Shown here: positions 51,798-61,075 of the stretch, piece by piece
Layout: the number at the start of each line of letters is the position of its first letter
Numbering within the stretch: the stretch's first letter is position 1
Assembly (NCBI GenBank): GCA_045600585.1
Contig: JAZRYE010000004.1
Coordinates: 1-64,000, forward strand
Direction: 5' to 3'
DNA from: JAZRYE01 sp045600585
GTDB lineage: Bacteria > Bacillota_I > Bacilli_A > RFN20 > CAG-826
Length of the DNA: 64,000 nt
Program-made: the position numbers and the translations under genes
Notes under the pieces: generated by a model
Database searches by the model: none
Seen by the model: the letters and a program-made list of their open reading frames with translations, nothing else
What the model was told of the DNA's origin: nothing

Positions 51798-52827
51798 CAT
51801 CATTTCCTCCTTTATTTAAATCTTTAAAATATTTATTTAATTCTTTAGTGATATATTCCAAAGAACTTAATACTTTGTCATAATCCATTCTTGTTGGACC
51901 TAGTAATGAAATTGTTGATTCACTATCATCGTTCAATTTGACTTTAGCAGATATAACTGAAACATCTGGATTGCCTTCAACTGAGCCAATCTTAATTAAT
52001 CTTCCGTTATTTTCGTTCATTTCTTCTTCCATCTTTTTGAAAGCAGAACCATTGTTTAATAATTCGAATACTTTCTGAAGTTTATCGGAATCGTTCTTGA
52101 ATTCAGGTTGATTAAATAATTCTTCTTTTCCGTATAAAGACAATCTATCATTCGCAAATTTTACAAATGCTTCAAGCAAAGCTTGATAGATAATGTCATG
52201 GTTGACAATGTAATCATTTAGAACTGGTCTTAATGATTGAACTTTATCAACTACTTCTAAGATTGGAGTGCCTTTTAATCTTTCATTTAATAAGCTAACA
52301 CATTTAACTAATTCCTCAGCTTTCAATGTTTCTGGAACAATGAATGTTTTGTTTTCAACATATCCTTTGTCAGTAACAAAGATTGCTGTAATTGTATTTG
52401 ATGAAATTTGAATTAATTGAATGTTTGCCAATCTTTCATCTTTTTCATCAGGGCCCATCACTACTGAGACTAAAGAAGTCATATGAGAAAGAATTTCACA
52501 ACTTGCTTTCATAACTTCTTCAACTGATTTTACTCTTTGAGAAAGAATTGTTTGTACAGAATATTTGAATTCTTCTTCAAGAGAATGATCTCTAAGGTTT
52601 TCGCAATAATAACGATATCCTTTAGCAGAAGGAACTCTTCCGCTTGATGAGTGGGTTTTCTCAATCAATCCCATCTTTTCAAGAGCAAACATCTCATTTC
52701 TGATTGTTGCTGATGAATAAGGCAAATTATATTCATCAATCAATGTTTGGCTTCCTAATGGCTGAGCGTTTTTAATAAAATGCTCGACGATAAGTTTAAG
52801 AATCGTATCGCTTCGACTGAGTCCCAT
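51787..52827 (-). CDS. hrcA: Heat-inducible transcription repressor HrcA
   Basis: HrcA binds CIRCE and represses the chaperone operon. An N-terminal winged helix (about 5-75) with the PLGSQTLIDEYNLPYSSATIRNEM recognition region and the SSSGRVPSAKGYRYY wing is followed by a GAF-like domain. The 346-residue product starts at the ATG at 52827 with AAGGAGG upstream. It is the first gene of hrcA-grpE-dnaK-dnaJ, so it represses its own transcription. Confidence 0.96.
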   Translation of the reverse strand: MGLSRSDTILKLIVEHFIKNAQPLGSQTLIDEYNLPYSSATIRNEMFALEKMGLIEKTHSSSGRVPSAKGYRYYCENLRDHSLEEEFKYSVQTILSQRVKSVEEVMKASCEILSHMTSLVSVVMGPDEKDERLANIQLIQISSNTITAIFVTDKGYVENKTFIVPETLKAEELVKCVSLLNERLKGTPILEVVDKVQSLRPVLNDYIVNHDIIYQALLEAFVKFANDRLSLYGKEELFNQPEFKNDSDKLQKVFELLNNGSAFKKMEEEMNENNGRLIKIGSVEGNPDVSVISAKVKLNDDSESTISLLGPTRMDYDKVLSSLEYITKELNKYFKDLNKGGNDDDA

Positions 52828-52841
52828 AAATTTACCTCCTT

Positions 52842-52868
52842 TTAGCACTCACATCTTTCAAGTGCTAA
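52842..52868. promoter_or_regulatory. CIRCE element (HrcA operator)
   Basis: TTAGCACTC (52842-52850), nine bases, then AAGTGCTAA (52860-52868) matches the CIRCE consensus at 17 of 18 arm positions. It lies between the hrcA promoter and its ribosome binding site. Confidence 0.95.
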
Positions 52869-52872
52869 ATAC

Positions 52873-52900
52873 ATTATATGTGAAAAATTAGCAGTGTCAA
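52873..52900 (-). promoter_or_regulatory. Sigma-A promoter of the hrcA-grpE-dnaK-dnaJ operon
   Basis: On the minus strand a perfect TTGACA (52895-52900) and a perfect TATAAT (52873-52878) are spaced 16 bp. CIRCE begins 5 bp downstream of the -10, over the predicted transcription start. Confidence 0.9.
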
Positions 52901-52952
52901 TATGAGATTGCTAAAAATGTTAATTTTGTGAAATGTTTATTATATAAAAGGA

Positions 52953-54050
52953 CTAGATAAGTGAAAATACAAGGGAATCTAAAATCATCATTCCTTCGTA
53001 TGTACACACGATATTATTATCCTTTATAAATATATATTTATTTTTTAAAAGATTATTTATTTCGTCTTTTTTGGTTTGTAATAAATCTTCATTAAATTTT
53101 TCTTTAAATTGTTTTAAATCTAAGCCTTTAATTGTTCTTAAATTTAGCATTATTTGATATTCTTTTTGATCTTCAATAGAAACTTCTTCTTTATAATCAA
53201 TGTAATTTTTAGCTAAATATTTATCCAAATTATTAGTATTTGTATATCTAATATTTCCAATATAGCCAGATGCGCCCAATCCTAATCCATAGTATTGTTC
53301 ATTCATCCAATAGACATAATTGTGCTTGCTTTCTTTTTGCTCTTTAGCCCAATTCGATATTTCGTAATGAATATAGCCATTTTCCTCTAAGATCTTATTA
53401 ACCATATCGTAATATTCTCGTTCAACATCACTATCGGCTTCACGATAGCCTTTTGTATAGAATTGTGTGTGCGGATGTATGGTAAGAGAATAGCAAGAAA
53501 TATGCTCTGGATTTAATGAAATAATATTTAGTAAATCCTTTTTTAACATTTCTTTTTTAACATTTGGTAATCCGAGAATTAAATCTAAATTTATATTTGA
53601 AAATCCGAGGCTTCTCGCATTAGCTATGACTTCTTTAACTTGTTGGAATGAATGGTTTCTATTAATTGCTTTTAATATTTTGTCGTCTGTTGATTCCACT
53701 CCAATAGAAATACGATTCACTCCATATTTTTTCATAATCATTAATTTGTTATTTGTTAATGATTCTGGATTTGCCTCAACTGTGTATTCAATAACGGAAT
53801 GAGTATAAGGTTCTATTTCTTTTAAAACTTCTTCAAATAAATCATCATCTAACGCTGTTGGAGTTCCTCCACCAATGTAAATTGTTTTTATTACATCGCT
53901 AATTTTATAGCTCTTTATTTCTTGCTTTAGAACTTTTATATATTTTTCTGCGAAAATACGAAAATACTGCAACTTTGTAAAGTCACAGTAATCGCATATT
54001 TTTTCACAAAATGGAATGTGTATGTATAAAGAAGAAGGACTATTCTTCAT
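52953..54050 (-). CDS. hemW: Radical-SAM heme chaperone HemW
   Basis: The family, often called HemN-like, includes the HemW heme chaperones. The radical-SAM cysteines are in CEKICDYCDF (near residue 15-24), with IGGGTPTAL and VEANPESL following, then the GVNRISIGVES segment. The 365-residue length and CxxxCxxC with a trailing aromatic are HemW-like; true coproporphyrinogen dehydrogenases are longer with an extra N-terminal extension. Position between lepA and hrcA is as in Bacillus. Its ATG overlaps the preceding small gene by 11 bp. Confidence 0.9.
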   Translation of the reverse strand: MKNSPSSLYIHIPFCEKICDYCDFTKLQYFRIFAEKYIKVLKQEIKSYKISDVIKTIYIGGGTPTALDDDLFEEVLKEIEPYTHSVIEYTVEANPESLTNNKLMIMKKYGVNRISIGVESTDDKILKAINRNHSFQQVKEVIANARSLGFSNINLDLILGLPNVKKEMLKKDLLNIISLNPEHISCYSLTIHPHTQFYTKGYREADSDVEREYYDMVNKILEENGYIHYEISNWAKEQKESKHNYVYWMNEQYYGLGLGASGYIGNIRYTNTNNLDKYLAKNYIDYKEEVSIEDQKEYQIMLNLRTIKGLDLKQFKEKFNEDLLQTKKDEINNLLKNKYIFIKDNNIVCTYEGMMILDSLVFSLI

Positions 54051-54279
54051 CTTTCTTTTCTACTACATCTTCTTTATCGACATAGTTATTAACTGCATTA
54101 GCAGTTTCTTCATCTTCGATAGGTTGAAGAATTCTATCTAATTCTTCTTGAACAAACTGATCTTCGGTTGGTTTATCTTCTTTGAGTTTTGGATTTAAAA
54201 CACGATGGATAATAAATGCGATAAGTGCAATCAAACCGAAGACTGCGATAATGATTAATAAAATAATAACTGGATTCAT
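54040..54279 (-). CDS. Small single-helix membrane protein of unknown function
   Basis: I do not recognise this 79-residue protein. Residues 3-27 form one very hydrophobic helix rich in Ile, preceded by only two residues, so the charged, acidic remainder (about 50 residues) should lie in the cytoplasm given the Arg/Lys after the helix. It follows the Fic-like gene by 12 bp and overlaps hemW, so it is part of one transcript with both. It might be a membrane partner of the Fic-like protein, but only adjacency suggests this. Confidence 0.72.
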   Translation of the reverse strand: MNPVIILLIIIAVFGLIALIAFIIHRVLNPKLKEDKPTEDQFVQEELDRILQPIEDEETANAVNNYVDKEDVVEKKDEE

Positions 54280-54291
54280 TTTTGTATTCTC

Positions 54292-55776
54292 CTATCTAGG
54301 AATTGGTGTATAAACAAACTTGTTCTTGATTTGTTCTTTACGATAATAGCCTAATTCAACTAAGTGTTCCATGCTTGTTCTTGCTGTTTCATATGCACAA
54401 GAATTTGCTTTCTTATATTGTTGAATTGTATATTTCTTTCCTTTGACACAATGTCTTGCAAAGAATCTTGCTTCACCTTTTTTTAATTCTGGATCACTTT
54501 CAAGAAGGTGCTGTTCTAATCTATATGCTTCTTTTTCATCTAATGCAGGTGGTATATAAGAAACAGCTAATTCTTCTTGAACATATTGTATTTTTTGAAC
54601 TTTCTTGATGGGTGCAGGAGTTGGAGCAACTTCAACTACTTCTTCAACTTCTTCAGCCTTAAGTTCTTCTTCAACTTGTTTGACTTCCTCTTTGATTGGT
54701 TCAGCAATTGGAGTTTCAACTACTGGTTCGTTCGCAGTATTGTAGGTTACTGGTATAGTTTCTTCAACTACTGGTTCATCAACTTTAAAGAAGTCATTTC
54801 TTAATGATTTATTGTTAATGTTAACGATTAAATCTAATAATTCATCACATTTTTGTGTTAGGAACTTAATTGCAAAATCAACGAAGTAAGTAATGTCATT
54901 TGTTTTTTGAACTTCAACAGATATTCTTGCCATTGTTTCGCTATAATCAACTAATAATGATTCAAATGGAAGATATGCTCCTAGGTCATAAATAGATTCA
55001 TGAGCAATAATTGCTTTAGCAACCAATAACGCAATTTCATCAGAAAATAACTTGAATGGTCTAATATAGTTAATATAGAAATATGCAGTTACAGCTTTCA
55101 CAACTGTTGGTAATGATGATTGTGAAATAAAGGAAATTAAAGATTCCATCATTTCATCAATTTTAGAAACAGGTGCGCATGTATAAATACGATCGATAAT
55201 TACACGATTATCTCTACTTCTATCTTCATCTGTTCTATAGAATGATGTAATTTCAGAAATACCATTGATTGCAGCATATAGGTCAGCGATCATTTCATCG
55301 TTTACTGGATTTACATAATTTCTTTCAATGTATTTAACTGCATCTAGATATCTAACCAAAATAGCGTTGTTTGCAGAAACGCTTCCTGCCGTTCCACTAA
55401 TAATTTCGTTAATATAATTTTCAGTTACATCTAAGTCGTGTTCTTTTGCGATGCATTTTAAGATTCTTAATAAGCATTGTCTATTAAATAAATCTGCATC
55501 ACCATTTCTTACATTGAGTCGAGAAAATTCTCTATTTACTTTAAAAATCTTGTTTTCAACATTATTGACATTACTTGTGATGCTTTGGCAAGCACAGTAC
55601 ACAATCATGTTCTTATCAATTGTCTTGATTGTAAGGTAACGGTTAAATGTACTTCTATATGCCAAAATATTAGTCCAAAATGTGTCGACAATAGAAGTTT
55701 TTAATTCTTTTGCGACTTCATTTTTGGTTGCATATTTTTCTTCAGTAAAACGAATTGCAATATTTGAATTTGCCAT
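54292..55776 (-). CDS. Fic-fold protein with a degenerate active site and C-terminal winged helix
   Basis: Residues about 140-320 read like a Fic domain: a flap segment with FYRTDED and VIIDRIYTCAP, helices, then AVTAYFYINYIRPF where a Fic motif HPFxxGNGR should stand. Here it is R239-P240-F241-K-L-F-S-D-E247, so the catalytic His and the Gly-Asn-Gly-Arg anion hole are lost; AMP transfer is unlikely. A Glu/Pro/Val-rich linker (about 338-408) leads to a basic winged-helix-like domain (415-494, with YTIQQYKKANSCAYETARTS), suggesting nucleic-acid binding. The gene has its own promoter and GAGGT site. It separates lepA from hemW, which adjoin in Bacillus. Confidence 0.7.
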   Translation of the reverse strand: MANSNIAIRFTEEKYATKNEVAKELKTSIVDTFWTNILAYRSTFNRYLTIKTIDKNMIVYCACQSITSNVNNVENKIFKVNREFSRLNVRNGDADLFNRQCLLRILKCIAKEHDLDVTENYINEIISGTAGSVSANNAILVRYLDAVKYIERNYVNPVNDEMIADLYAAINGISEITSFYRTDEDRSRDNRVIIDRIYTCAPVSKIDEMMESLISFISQSSLPTVVKAVTAYFYINYIRPFKLFSDEIALLVAKAIIAHESIYDLGAYLPFESLLVDYSETMARISVEVQKTNDITYFVDFAIKFLTQKCDELLDLIVNINNKSLRNDFFKVDEPVVEETIPVTYNTANEPVVETPIAEPIKEEVKQVEEELKAEEVEEVVEVAPTPAPIKKVQKIQYVQEELAVSYIPPALDEKEAYRLEQHLLESDPELKKGEARFFARHCVKGKKYTIQQYKKANSCAYETARTSMEHLVELGYYRKEQIKNKFVYTPIPR

Positions 55777-55798
55777 ATGAACCTACCTCACTTTCTTT

Positions 55799-55828
55799 AT
55801 TATATATAAAGGTTTTTAATAAGAGCAA
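55799..55828 (-). promoter_or_regulatory. Promoter of the Fic-like/hemW transcript
   Basis: On the minus strand TTGCTC (55823-55828) and TATAAT (55799-55804) are spaced 18 bp, with GAGGT further down before the ATG. Confidence 0.6.
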
Positions 55829-55889
55829 GATAATAACTTGCAAATTACTAAAAATTTACTAATTTTGAAAAATGCTTCCAAAAATATTA

Positions 55890-57704
55890 CTATTCATCAT
55901 CGTCATCAATGGAAAGAATAGACATAAAGGCTTCTTGAGGAACTTCAACAGATCCAATCTTTTTCATTCTCTTTTTGCCTTCTTTTTGTTTTTCGAGAAG
56001 TTTCTTCTTACGAGAAATATCGCCACCATAGCATTTTGCTAAGACGTCTTTTCTAACTGCTTTAACATCGCATCTAGCGATTACCTTGCCGCCTATGGAT
56101 GCTTGAATAGGAATTTCGAATTGTTGTCTAGGAATTACTTCTTTGATTCTTCTACAGATTCCTATACCACGATTATATGCATTTTGTCTAAAGACAATAC
56201 TTGATAAAGCATCGACTACTTGTCCGTTTAACATAACATCAAGTTTGATCAAATCACTTCTTCTATAATCAGCGTATTCATAGTCGAATGATGCATAGCC
56301 TTTTGTATAGCTCTTTAATTTATCAAAGAAATTATAAACAATTTCTGAAAGAGGTAATAAATAGGTTAATATCATTCTCGTGTCATCGAAATATTCTAGA
56401 TTCTCGTATATGCCACGTCTTTCTTGACATAATTCCATAATTGGTCCGACGAAGTCTTTTGGGGTCATAATGTTCGCTCTAACAAATGGCTCTTCTATAT
56501 GATTGATTTTACTAGCTTCTGGTAATTTTGAAGGGTTATCAAGATAAATGATTGATCCATCGGTCATGTGAATATGATAAATAACTGAAGGAGCTGTTAA
56601 GATTAAGTCAAGATTGTATTCTCTTTCTAATCTTTCTTGCACAATATCCATATGTAGAAGTCCTAAGAATCCACATCTAAATCCAAAGCCTAAAGCTTGG
56701 GATGTTTCTGGAATATATTGCAATGATGCGTCATTTAGACATAGCTTTTCTAAAGCTTCTTTTAGATCTTGGTACTTTTTGCTATCAACTGGATATAAAC
56801 CGCAATAAACCATTGGGTTCATAATACGATATCCTGGAAGAGCTTCTTTTGCTGGATTATCTGCAAATGTGACAGTGTCACCAGGATGGACATCTTTGAT
56901 GTCCTTGATTTGTGCACATATGTATCCTACTTGTCCGGATGTTAATTTATCGAGTTTGATTTCATTTGGAGTTCTGATTCCAACTTCTGTTACTAAATAT
57001 TCTTTATTAGCTTGCATTAATCGAATTTTATCTCCGATTTTTACTTGTCCGTCCTTAATTCTAACAAGTATGACAACACCTCTATAAGAATCATAATAAC
57101 TATCGAATATTAATGCTTTTAATGGTTCGTCGTTATTTCCGCTTGGAGCTGGGAAGAAATTGACGATCGCTTCTAATAAGGAATGAATATTTAATCCTGT
57201 TTTCGCACTGACTTCGACAGCGGTATCGCAAGGAATTCCAATTCTTTCTTCAATTTCTTTTTTACAAACTTCAGGCTGTGCGCTAGGCAAATCAATTTTA
57301 TTGATTACAGGTAATATTTCTAGATTATTATCTACTGCTAAATAAACATTTGCTAGAGTTTGAGCTTCTACACCTTGAGTTGCATCGACAACTAAAATCG
57401 CTCCTTCGCACGCTGCTAAAGAACGAGACACTTCGTATGTAAAATCGACGTGCCCAGGGGTATCAATTAGGTTAAATACATATTCTTCACCATTATCTGC
57501 TTTGTAACTTAAAGTAACGGCGTTTAGCTTAATTGTAATGCCTCTTTCTCTTTCAAGGTCCATTGAGTCAAGAATTTGTTCTTTCATCATTCTTTCTTCA
57601 ATTGCACCAGTCTGCTCTAAAATACGGTCAGCTAATGTAGACTTACCGTGATCAATATGAGCAATGATTGAGAAGTTTCTAATTTTCTTTTGTTCAAATT
57701 CCAT
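55890..57704 (-). CDS. lepA: Elongation factor 4 (LepA)
   Basis: LepA is a ribosome-binding translational GTPase involved in 30S biogenesis and back-translocation. G1 is AHIDHGKST near residue 15, G2 RERGITIKLNAV, G3 DTPGHVDF and G4 NKIDL. EF-G-like domains follow, and the family-specific C-terminal domain has DVLAKCYGGDISRKKKLLEKQKEGKKRM. The 604-residue length is standard. No Shine-Dalgarno sequence is seen; a TAAAAT 12 bases from the ATG could give a leader of about five bases. Confidence 0.97.
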   Translation of the reverse strand: MEFEQKKIRNFSIIAHIDHGKSTLADRILEQTGAIEERMMKEQILDSMDLERERGITIKLNAVTLSYKADNGEEYVFNLIDTPGHVDFTYEVSRSLAACEGAILVVDATQGVEAQTLANVYLAVDNNLEILPVINKIDLPSAQPEVCKKEIEERIGIPCDTAVEVSAKTGLNIHSLLEAIVNFFPAPSGNNDEPLKALIFDSYYDSYRGVVILVRIKDGQVKIGDKIRLMQANKEYLVTEVGIRTPNEIKLDKLTSGQVGYICAQIKDIKDVHPGDTVTFADNPAKEALPGYRIMNPMVYCGLYPVDSKKYQDLKEALEKLCLNDASLQYIPETSQALGFGFRCGFLGLLHMDIVQERLEREYNLDLILTAPSVIYHIHMTDGSIIYLDNPSKLPEASKINHIEEPFVRANIMTPKDFVGPIMELCQERRGIYENLEYFDDTRMILTYLLPLSEIVYNFFDKLKSYTKGYASFDYEYADYRRSDLIKLDVMLNGQVVDALSSIVFRQNAYNRGIGICRRIKEVIPRQQFEIPIQASIGGKVIARCDVKAVRKDVLAKCYGGDISRKKKLLEKQKEGKKRMKKIGSVEVPQEAFMSILSIDDDDE

Positions 57705-57733
57705 AAAAGTATTTAAATTTTACATTATTATCA

Positions 57734-60073
57734 TTAATTCTTAAAGAATTTTGATAACAAATCGCTCACTTCTTCAGGCGAATATACTACTTTGTAGTTG
57801 CTCCATTCCTCTCTAAATAGATCTTTATATTGTCTAGACATGTATCTTTCATCTATTAATAGGACTGCACCTTTATCTTCTTCACTTCTAATTACTCTTC
57901 CTACAGCTTGCATAACTTTGTTCATGCCTGGATTAATATAGGCATAATCATAGCCTGGAAGATTTTGTTCTTTGAAATATTCTGAAATCTTATCGCTTTC
58001 AAAGTTAATTTTCGGCATGCCGATACCAATAATAACTGCTCCAATTAATCTATCACTTACTAAATCAATTCCTTCTGAGAAAGCACCACCAATAACTAAG
58101 GACCCTATTGTTGTTCTAATTGGATTTGGATGGAAATTATCTAAAAAATCTATCTTTTCTCTATCGCTCATATCTTTTGTTTGTGTATAGATATCAGCGT
58201 CTTCTAATTGAATGAAAGAATTTATTCTTTCTAGATACTCATATGATGGACAATAAATGAAATAGTTTCCAATTTTATTGCTGACAAAAGATTTTATGTA
58301 ATCCGCTATTTCTTTATAAGATTTTTCTCTATCTTTATATTTAGTTGAAACTTTTGGTGCAACTAAAATTTCTAAATTATCTTCATTAAATGGAGATGCT
58401 AAAGATAATGTTGGATCTGTTCCACTATCCCCGCCCAATGTATCGATAAAATATTTCATTGGTGATAGGGTCGCTGAGAATAGCACTGTTGCTTTTACAT
58501 CTTCCATTCTTCTTTGTAAGAACTTTGATGCATCAAGGCAAATTAAATTAAATGTCATCTCATCTTTTGATTTTGAAATAAATGAAATGTATCTTTCGTT
58601 ATAAAATTCAGAAATTTTCATGAATTCTAAAACATCAAGGTAAAAATCTAATAATTCTTTAGTTACTTCCTTGTGTTCATTTTTATTGATATCTTGGAAC
58701 ATTGTGATAAAGGAATCTAAAACTTTATATTGATTATCAGAAAAATTAGATATTTCAGTATTACCTTCTTCAAGAGAATCATAAGTTTCGGAAAACATTT
58801 TTGTGAGTTTTGTGAGATTTCGTTTTAACTTTGTGAGTTTGCTATGTCTGACAGATTTCTTTGCTGAAAGATATTTATTGTAGGACAAACGAGAAGAGTA
58901 CATATCTCTTGATCTATCAATTAAATTATGAGCTTCATCCACTAATGCTAAAAAGTGTGAAGCATCTTCATCAAAGAATCTTTTCATATATGATAATGGA
59001 TCAAACATATAGTTGTAATCACATATAATAACATCAGAAAAAAGTGATAAATCTAATTCAAATTCAAAAGGACAAATCATATTTTCGTTTGCGATTTGTT
59101 GGATAAGTTTTTCATCAAACGTTGTAAAACTTGATAGTGAATATTTCAATACAGCTTGAATCTTATTGTAATAATCTTTTGCATATGGACATTCATCAGG
59201 GTTGCATCCCTTACCTTTGCAAAAACAAATTTTATCTCGCGCAGTAACTACAATATCTGTAATGGAAAGTCCATTACTTTTAAGTAATTCTATCGCATTA
59301 TAGGCGCTTTCTTTACCGGAAGCTTTTGCTGTTAAATAAAATATTCTCGCTTTATCATCTTCCGCAATTCTTTTAATAAAAGGATATAAGGTAGACATTG
59401 TTTTGCCAATCCCGGTTGGAGCTTCAACGAATAATCTTCCACCGTTTTTTGCTACTGAATAGCAATACTTAGCAAGTTCTCTTTGACCATTTCGATAATT
59501 TTTAAAAGGAAATGATAGATTCTTAATAGATTCATCTCTTTTCTCATTTAATCTAAAAACGACATTATAGAATTCTAAATATTCTTCAAGCAAATCATAT
59601 ATGTATTGTTCTAATTCACTTGTAAAGAATGTGTAATTATCAATCAATTGCTCTTTTTCTTTTCCTTGTCTAATATAGGTTAATTTAACTCCAATTGATT
59701 CCAATTTTTGTTCCAAGGCAAACATGTAGGCATAACATTTTGCTTGTCCTAAATGCCACTCGATATTGTCTTTTCTAAATTCTTCTAGTTCGGTGACCGT
59801 TGTTTTAATTTCATCAATAACAAATTCACCATTTTTTCTTTTGATAATTCCGTCTGCTCTTCCTTCAAGAAGGATTTGTACTTCACCTACGACAAACAAA
59901 TGTTTTAATGGATATTCACTTATGTAATTTGAATCTTGTAAAGATTGATAGGTATTGTGAATTCTACTTCCCTCGGTCATTGATGAACGATTAAAAATCC
60001 GGTTGTCAATGTCACCGGATCTGAGAAGAAAATCTACTAATTGATGTACAGATAATCTAATAAATTTTTCCAT
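57734..60073 (-). CDS. DinG/XPD-like helicase with N-terminal PD-(D/E)XK nuclease domain
   Basis: Residues 1-170 fit a Cas4/RecB-type nuclease: His40, Asp74 in RADGII, Glu88-Ile-Lys90 and a Gln110...Tyr114 motif. The helicase follows with Walker A APTGIGKT (218-225), four cysteines of an iron-sulfur cluster (Cys283, 285, 290, 295), DEAH, an ATLSPM segment, GAFSEGIDL and a final QAVGRVIRS arginine finger. This is an XPD-type 5'-3' DNA helicase joined to a nuclease; such fusions occur in Bacillota. Role in repair of branched DNA is inferred. Its ATG overlaps the fmt stop by one base. Confidence 0.85.
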   Translation of the reverse strand: MEKFIRLSVHQLVDFLLRSGDIDNRIFNRSSMTEGSRIHNTYQSLQDSNYISEYPLKHLFVVGEVQILLEGRADGIIKRKNGEFVIDEIKTTVTELEEFRKDNIEWHLGQAKCYAYMFALEQKLESIGVKLTYIRQGKEKEQLIDNYTFFTSELEQYIYDLLEEYLEFYNVVFRLNEKRDESIKNLSFPFKNYRNGQRELAKYCYSVAKNGGRLFVEAPTGIGKTMSTLYPFIKRIAEDDKARIFYLTAKASGKESAYNAIELLKSNGLSITDIVVTARDKICFCKGKGCNPDECPYAKDYYNKIQAVLKYSLSSFTTFDEKLIQQIANENMICPFEFELDLSLFSDVIICDYNYMFDPLSYMKRFFDEDASHFLALVDEAHNLIDRSRDMYSSRLSYNKYLSAKKSVRHSKLTKLKRNLTKLTKMFSETYDSLEEGNTEISNFSDNQYKVLDSFITMFQDINKNEHKEVTKELLDFYLDVLEFMKISEFYNERYISFISKSKDEMTFNLICLDASKFLQRRMEDVKATVLFSATLSPMKYFIDTLGGDSGTDPTLSLASPFNEDNLEILVAPKVSTKYKDREKSYKEIADYIKSFVSNKIGNYFIYCPSYEYLERINSFIQLEDADIYTQTKDMSDREKIDFLDNFHPNPIRTTIGSLVIGGAFSEGIDLVSDRLIGAVIIGIGMPKINFESDKISEYFKEQNLPGYDYAYINPGMNKVMQAVGRVIRSEEDKGAVLLIDERYMSRQYKDLFREEWSNYKVVYSPEEVSDLLSKFFKN

Positions 60074-61011
60074 TAGTTAAATTTTTTGCCTATTAAGTTT
60101 TGATTACCATTTAAAAAACTACGATAATCCATTCTATTTTTTCCTTCTTTTTGAAGTTCTAATATTGCAATTTGACCATCTTTGCATTGAAAGACAAGGC
60201 CTTTTTTATCCGCTTGAACAATTTCCCCAATTTCACCTTTGACTGATTGCGAAAATAATGAGGCTTTAAAAATTTTAATTTTTAGACCGTCAAGATATGC
60301 ATATGCACCAGGAGTATCGCTTAAACCCCTAATCCATCCAATAATTTGTTTGGCGCTTAAATCGAAATTGATTTTTTCTTGTTCAGGCTTGATTGTTGGG
60401 CAGAAAGAGACAAGGCTTTCGTCTTGCTCAACCCCAACGAGTTTTCCATCGATGTAATCTGGTAAAGCTTCTAAAATGAGCTCTTTTGCGGCATCACCTA
60501 GTTTATTGAATAAAGATGTCGAATTGTCGTTTTCTTCAATTTTAACTTCTTTTTTAGCAAACATTTGCCCAGCATCCATTTTTGCGACCATTTCCATTAA
60601 AGTCATACCCGTGACTTCATCATTATTAATTAATGAATATTGTATAGGCGCTGCACCACGATATTTTGGTAATAAAGAACCGTGTAGATTTAAACATCCG
60701 TATGTTGGAATATCTAACAAAGCTTGTGGAACTATTTGTCCATAGGCAAGAGTAATAATGACATCTGGTTTCATTTCTTTGATAAAATCAAAGTCATTGC
60801 GAATTTTTATTGGTTGAAAAACAGGGATATCATATTTCTCTGCAATTATTTTTGTTGGGACTTTTGCTATTTTGCCACTTCTTCCTACTGGACGATCTGG
60901 TTGAGCAACCAATGCAACAAATTTATAACCATCTAATATCATTGCTTCAAATACTTTAGCGCTGATTTCAGGTGTACCCATGAATATTACTTTTAGATCT
61001 TCTTTTTTCAT
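60073..61011 (-). CDS. fmt: Methionyl-tRNA formyltransferase
   Basis: Fmt formylates initiator Met-tRNA using 10-formyltetrahydrofolate. FMGTPEISAKVF opens the Rossmann domain; the catalytic Asn/His/Asp set lies in GCLNLHGSLLPKYRGAAPIQ and the later MDAGQMF region. The C-terminal OB-like domain follows (about 205-312). The 312 residues are usual. def and folD are not in this window. The start has no ribosome binding site and lies eight bases from a perfect -10. Confidence 0.96.
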   Translation of the reverse strand: MKKEDLKVIFMGTPEISAKVFEAMILDGYKFVALVAQPDRPVGRSGKIAKVPTKIIAEKYDIPVFQPIKIRNDFDFIKEMKPDVIITLAYGQIVPQALLDIPTYGCLNLHGSLLPKYRGAAPIQYSLINNDEVTGMTLMEMVAKMDAGQMFAKKEVKIEENDNSTSLFNKLGDAAKELILEALPDYIDGKLVGVEQDESLVSFCPTIKPEQEKINFDLSAKQIIGWIRGLSDTPGAYAYLDGLKIKIFKASLFSQSVKGEIGEIVQADKKGLVFQCKDGQIAILELQKEGKNRMDYRSFLNGNQNLIGKKFN

Positions 61012-61019
61012 ACTTAAAT

Positions 61020-61025
61020 ATTATA
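61020..61025 (-). promoter_or_regulatory. fmt -10 element, leaderless or nearly so
   Basis: On the minus strand a perfect TATAAT lies eight bases before the fmt ATG (61011), which predicts a leader of about one to two bases. The -35 is weak. Confidence 0.6.
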
Positions 61026-61040
61026 TCTTAAAAAGATAAA

Positions 61041-61069
61041 TTGATATACTTGTTTCTCTCTTTTATAAT
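61041..61069 (+). promoter_or_regulatory. Consensus promoter giving a leaderless GTG-start transcript
   Basis: TTGATA (61041-61046) and TATAAT (61064-61069) are separated by exactly 17 bp. The GTG of the following gene begins seven bases after the -10, where transcription should start. This is the clearest leaderless arrangement in the window. Confidence 0.78.
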
Positions 61070-61075
61070 GGCTTA

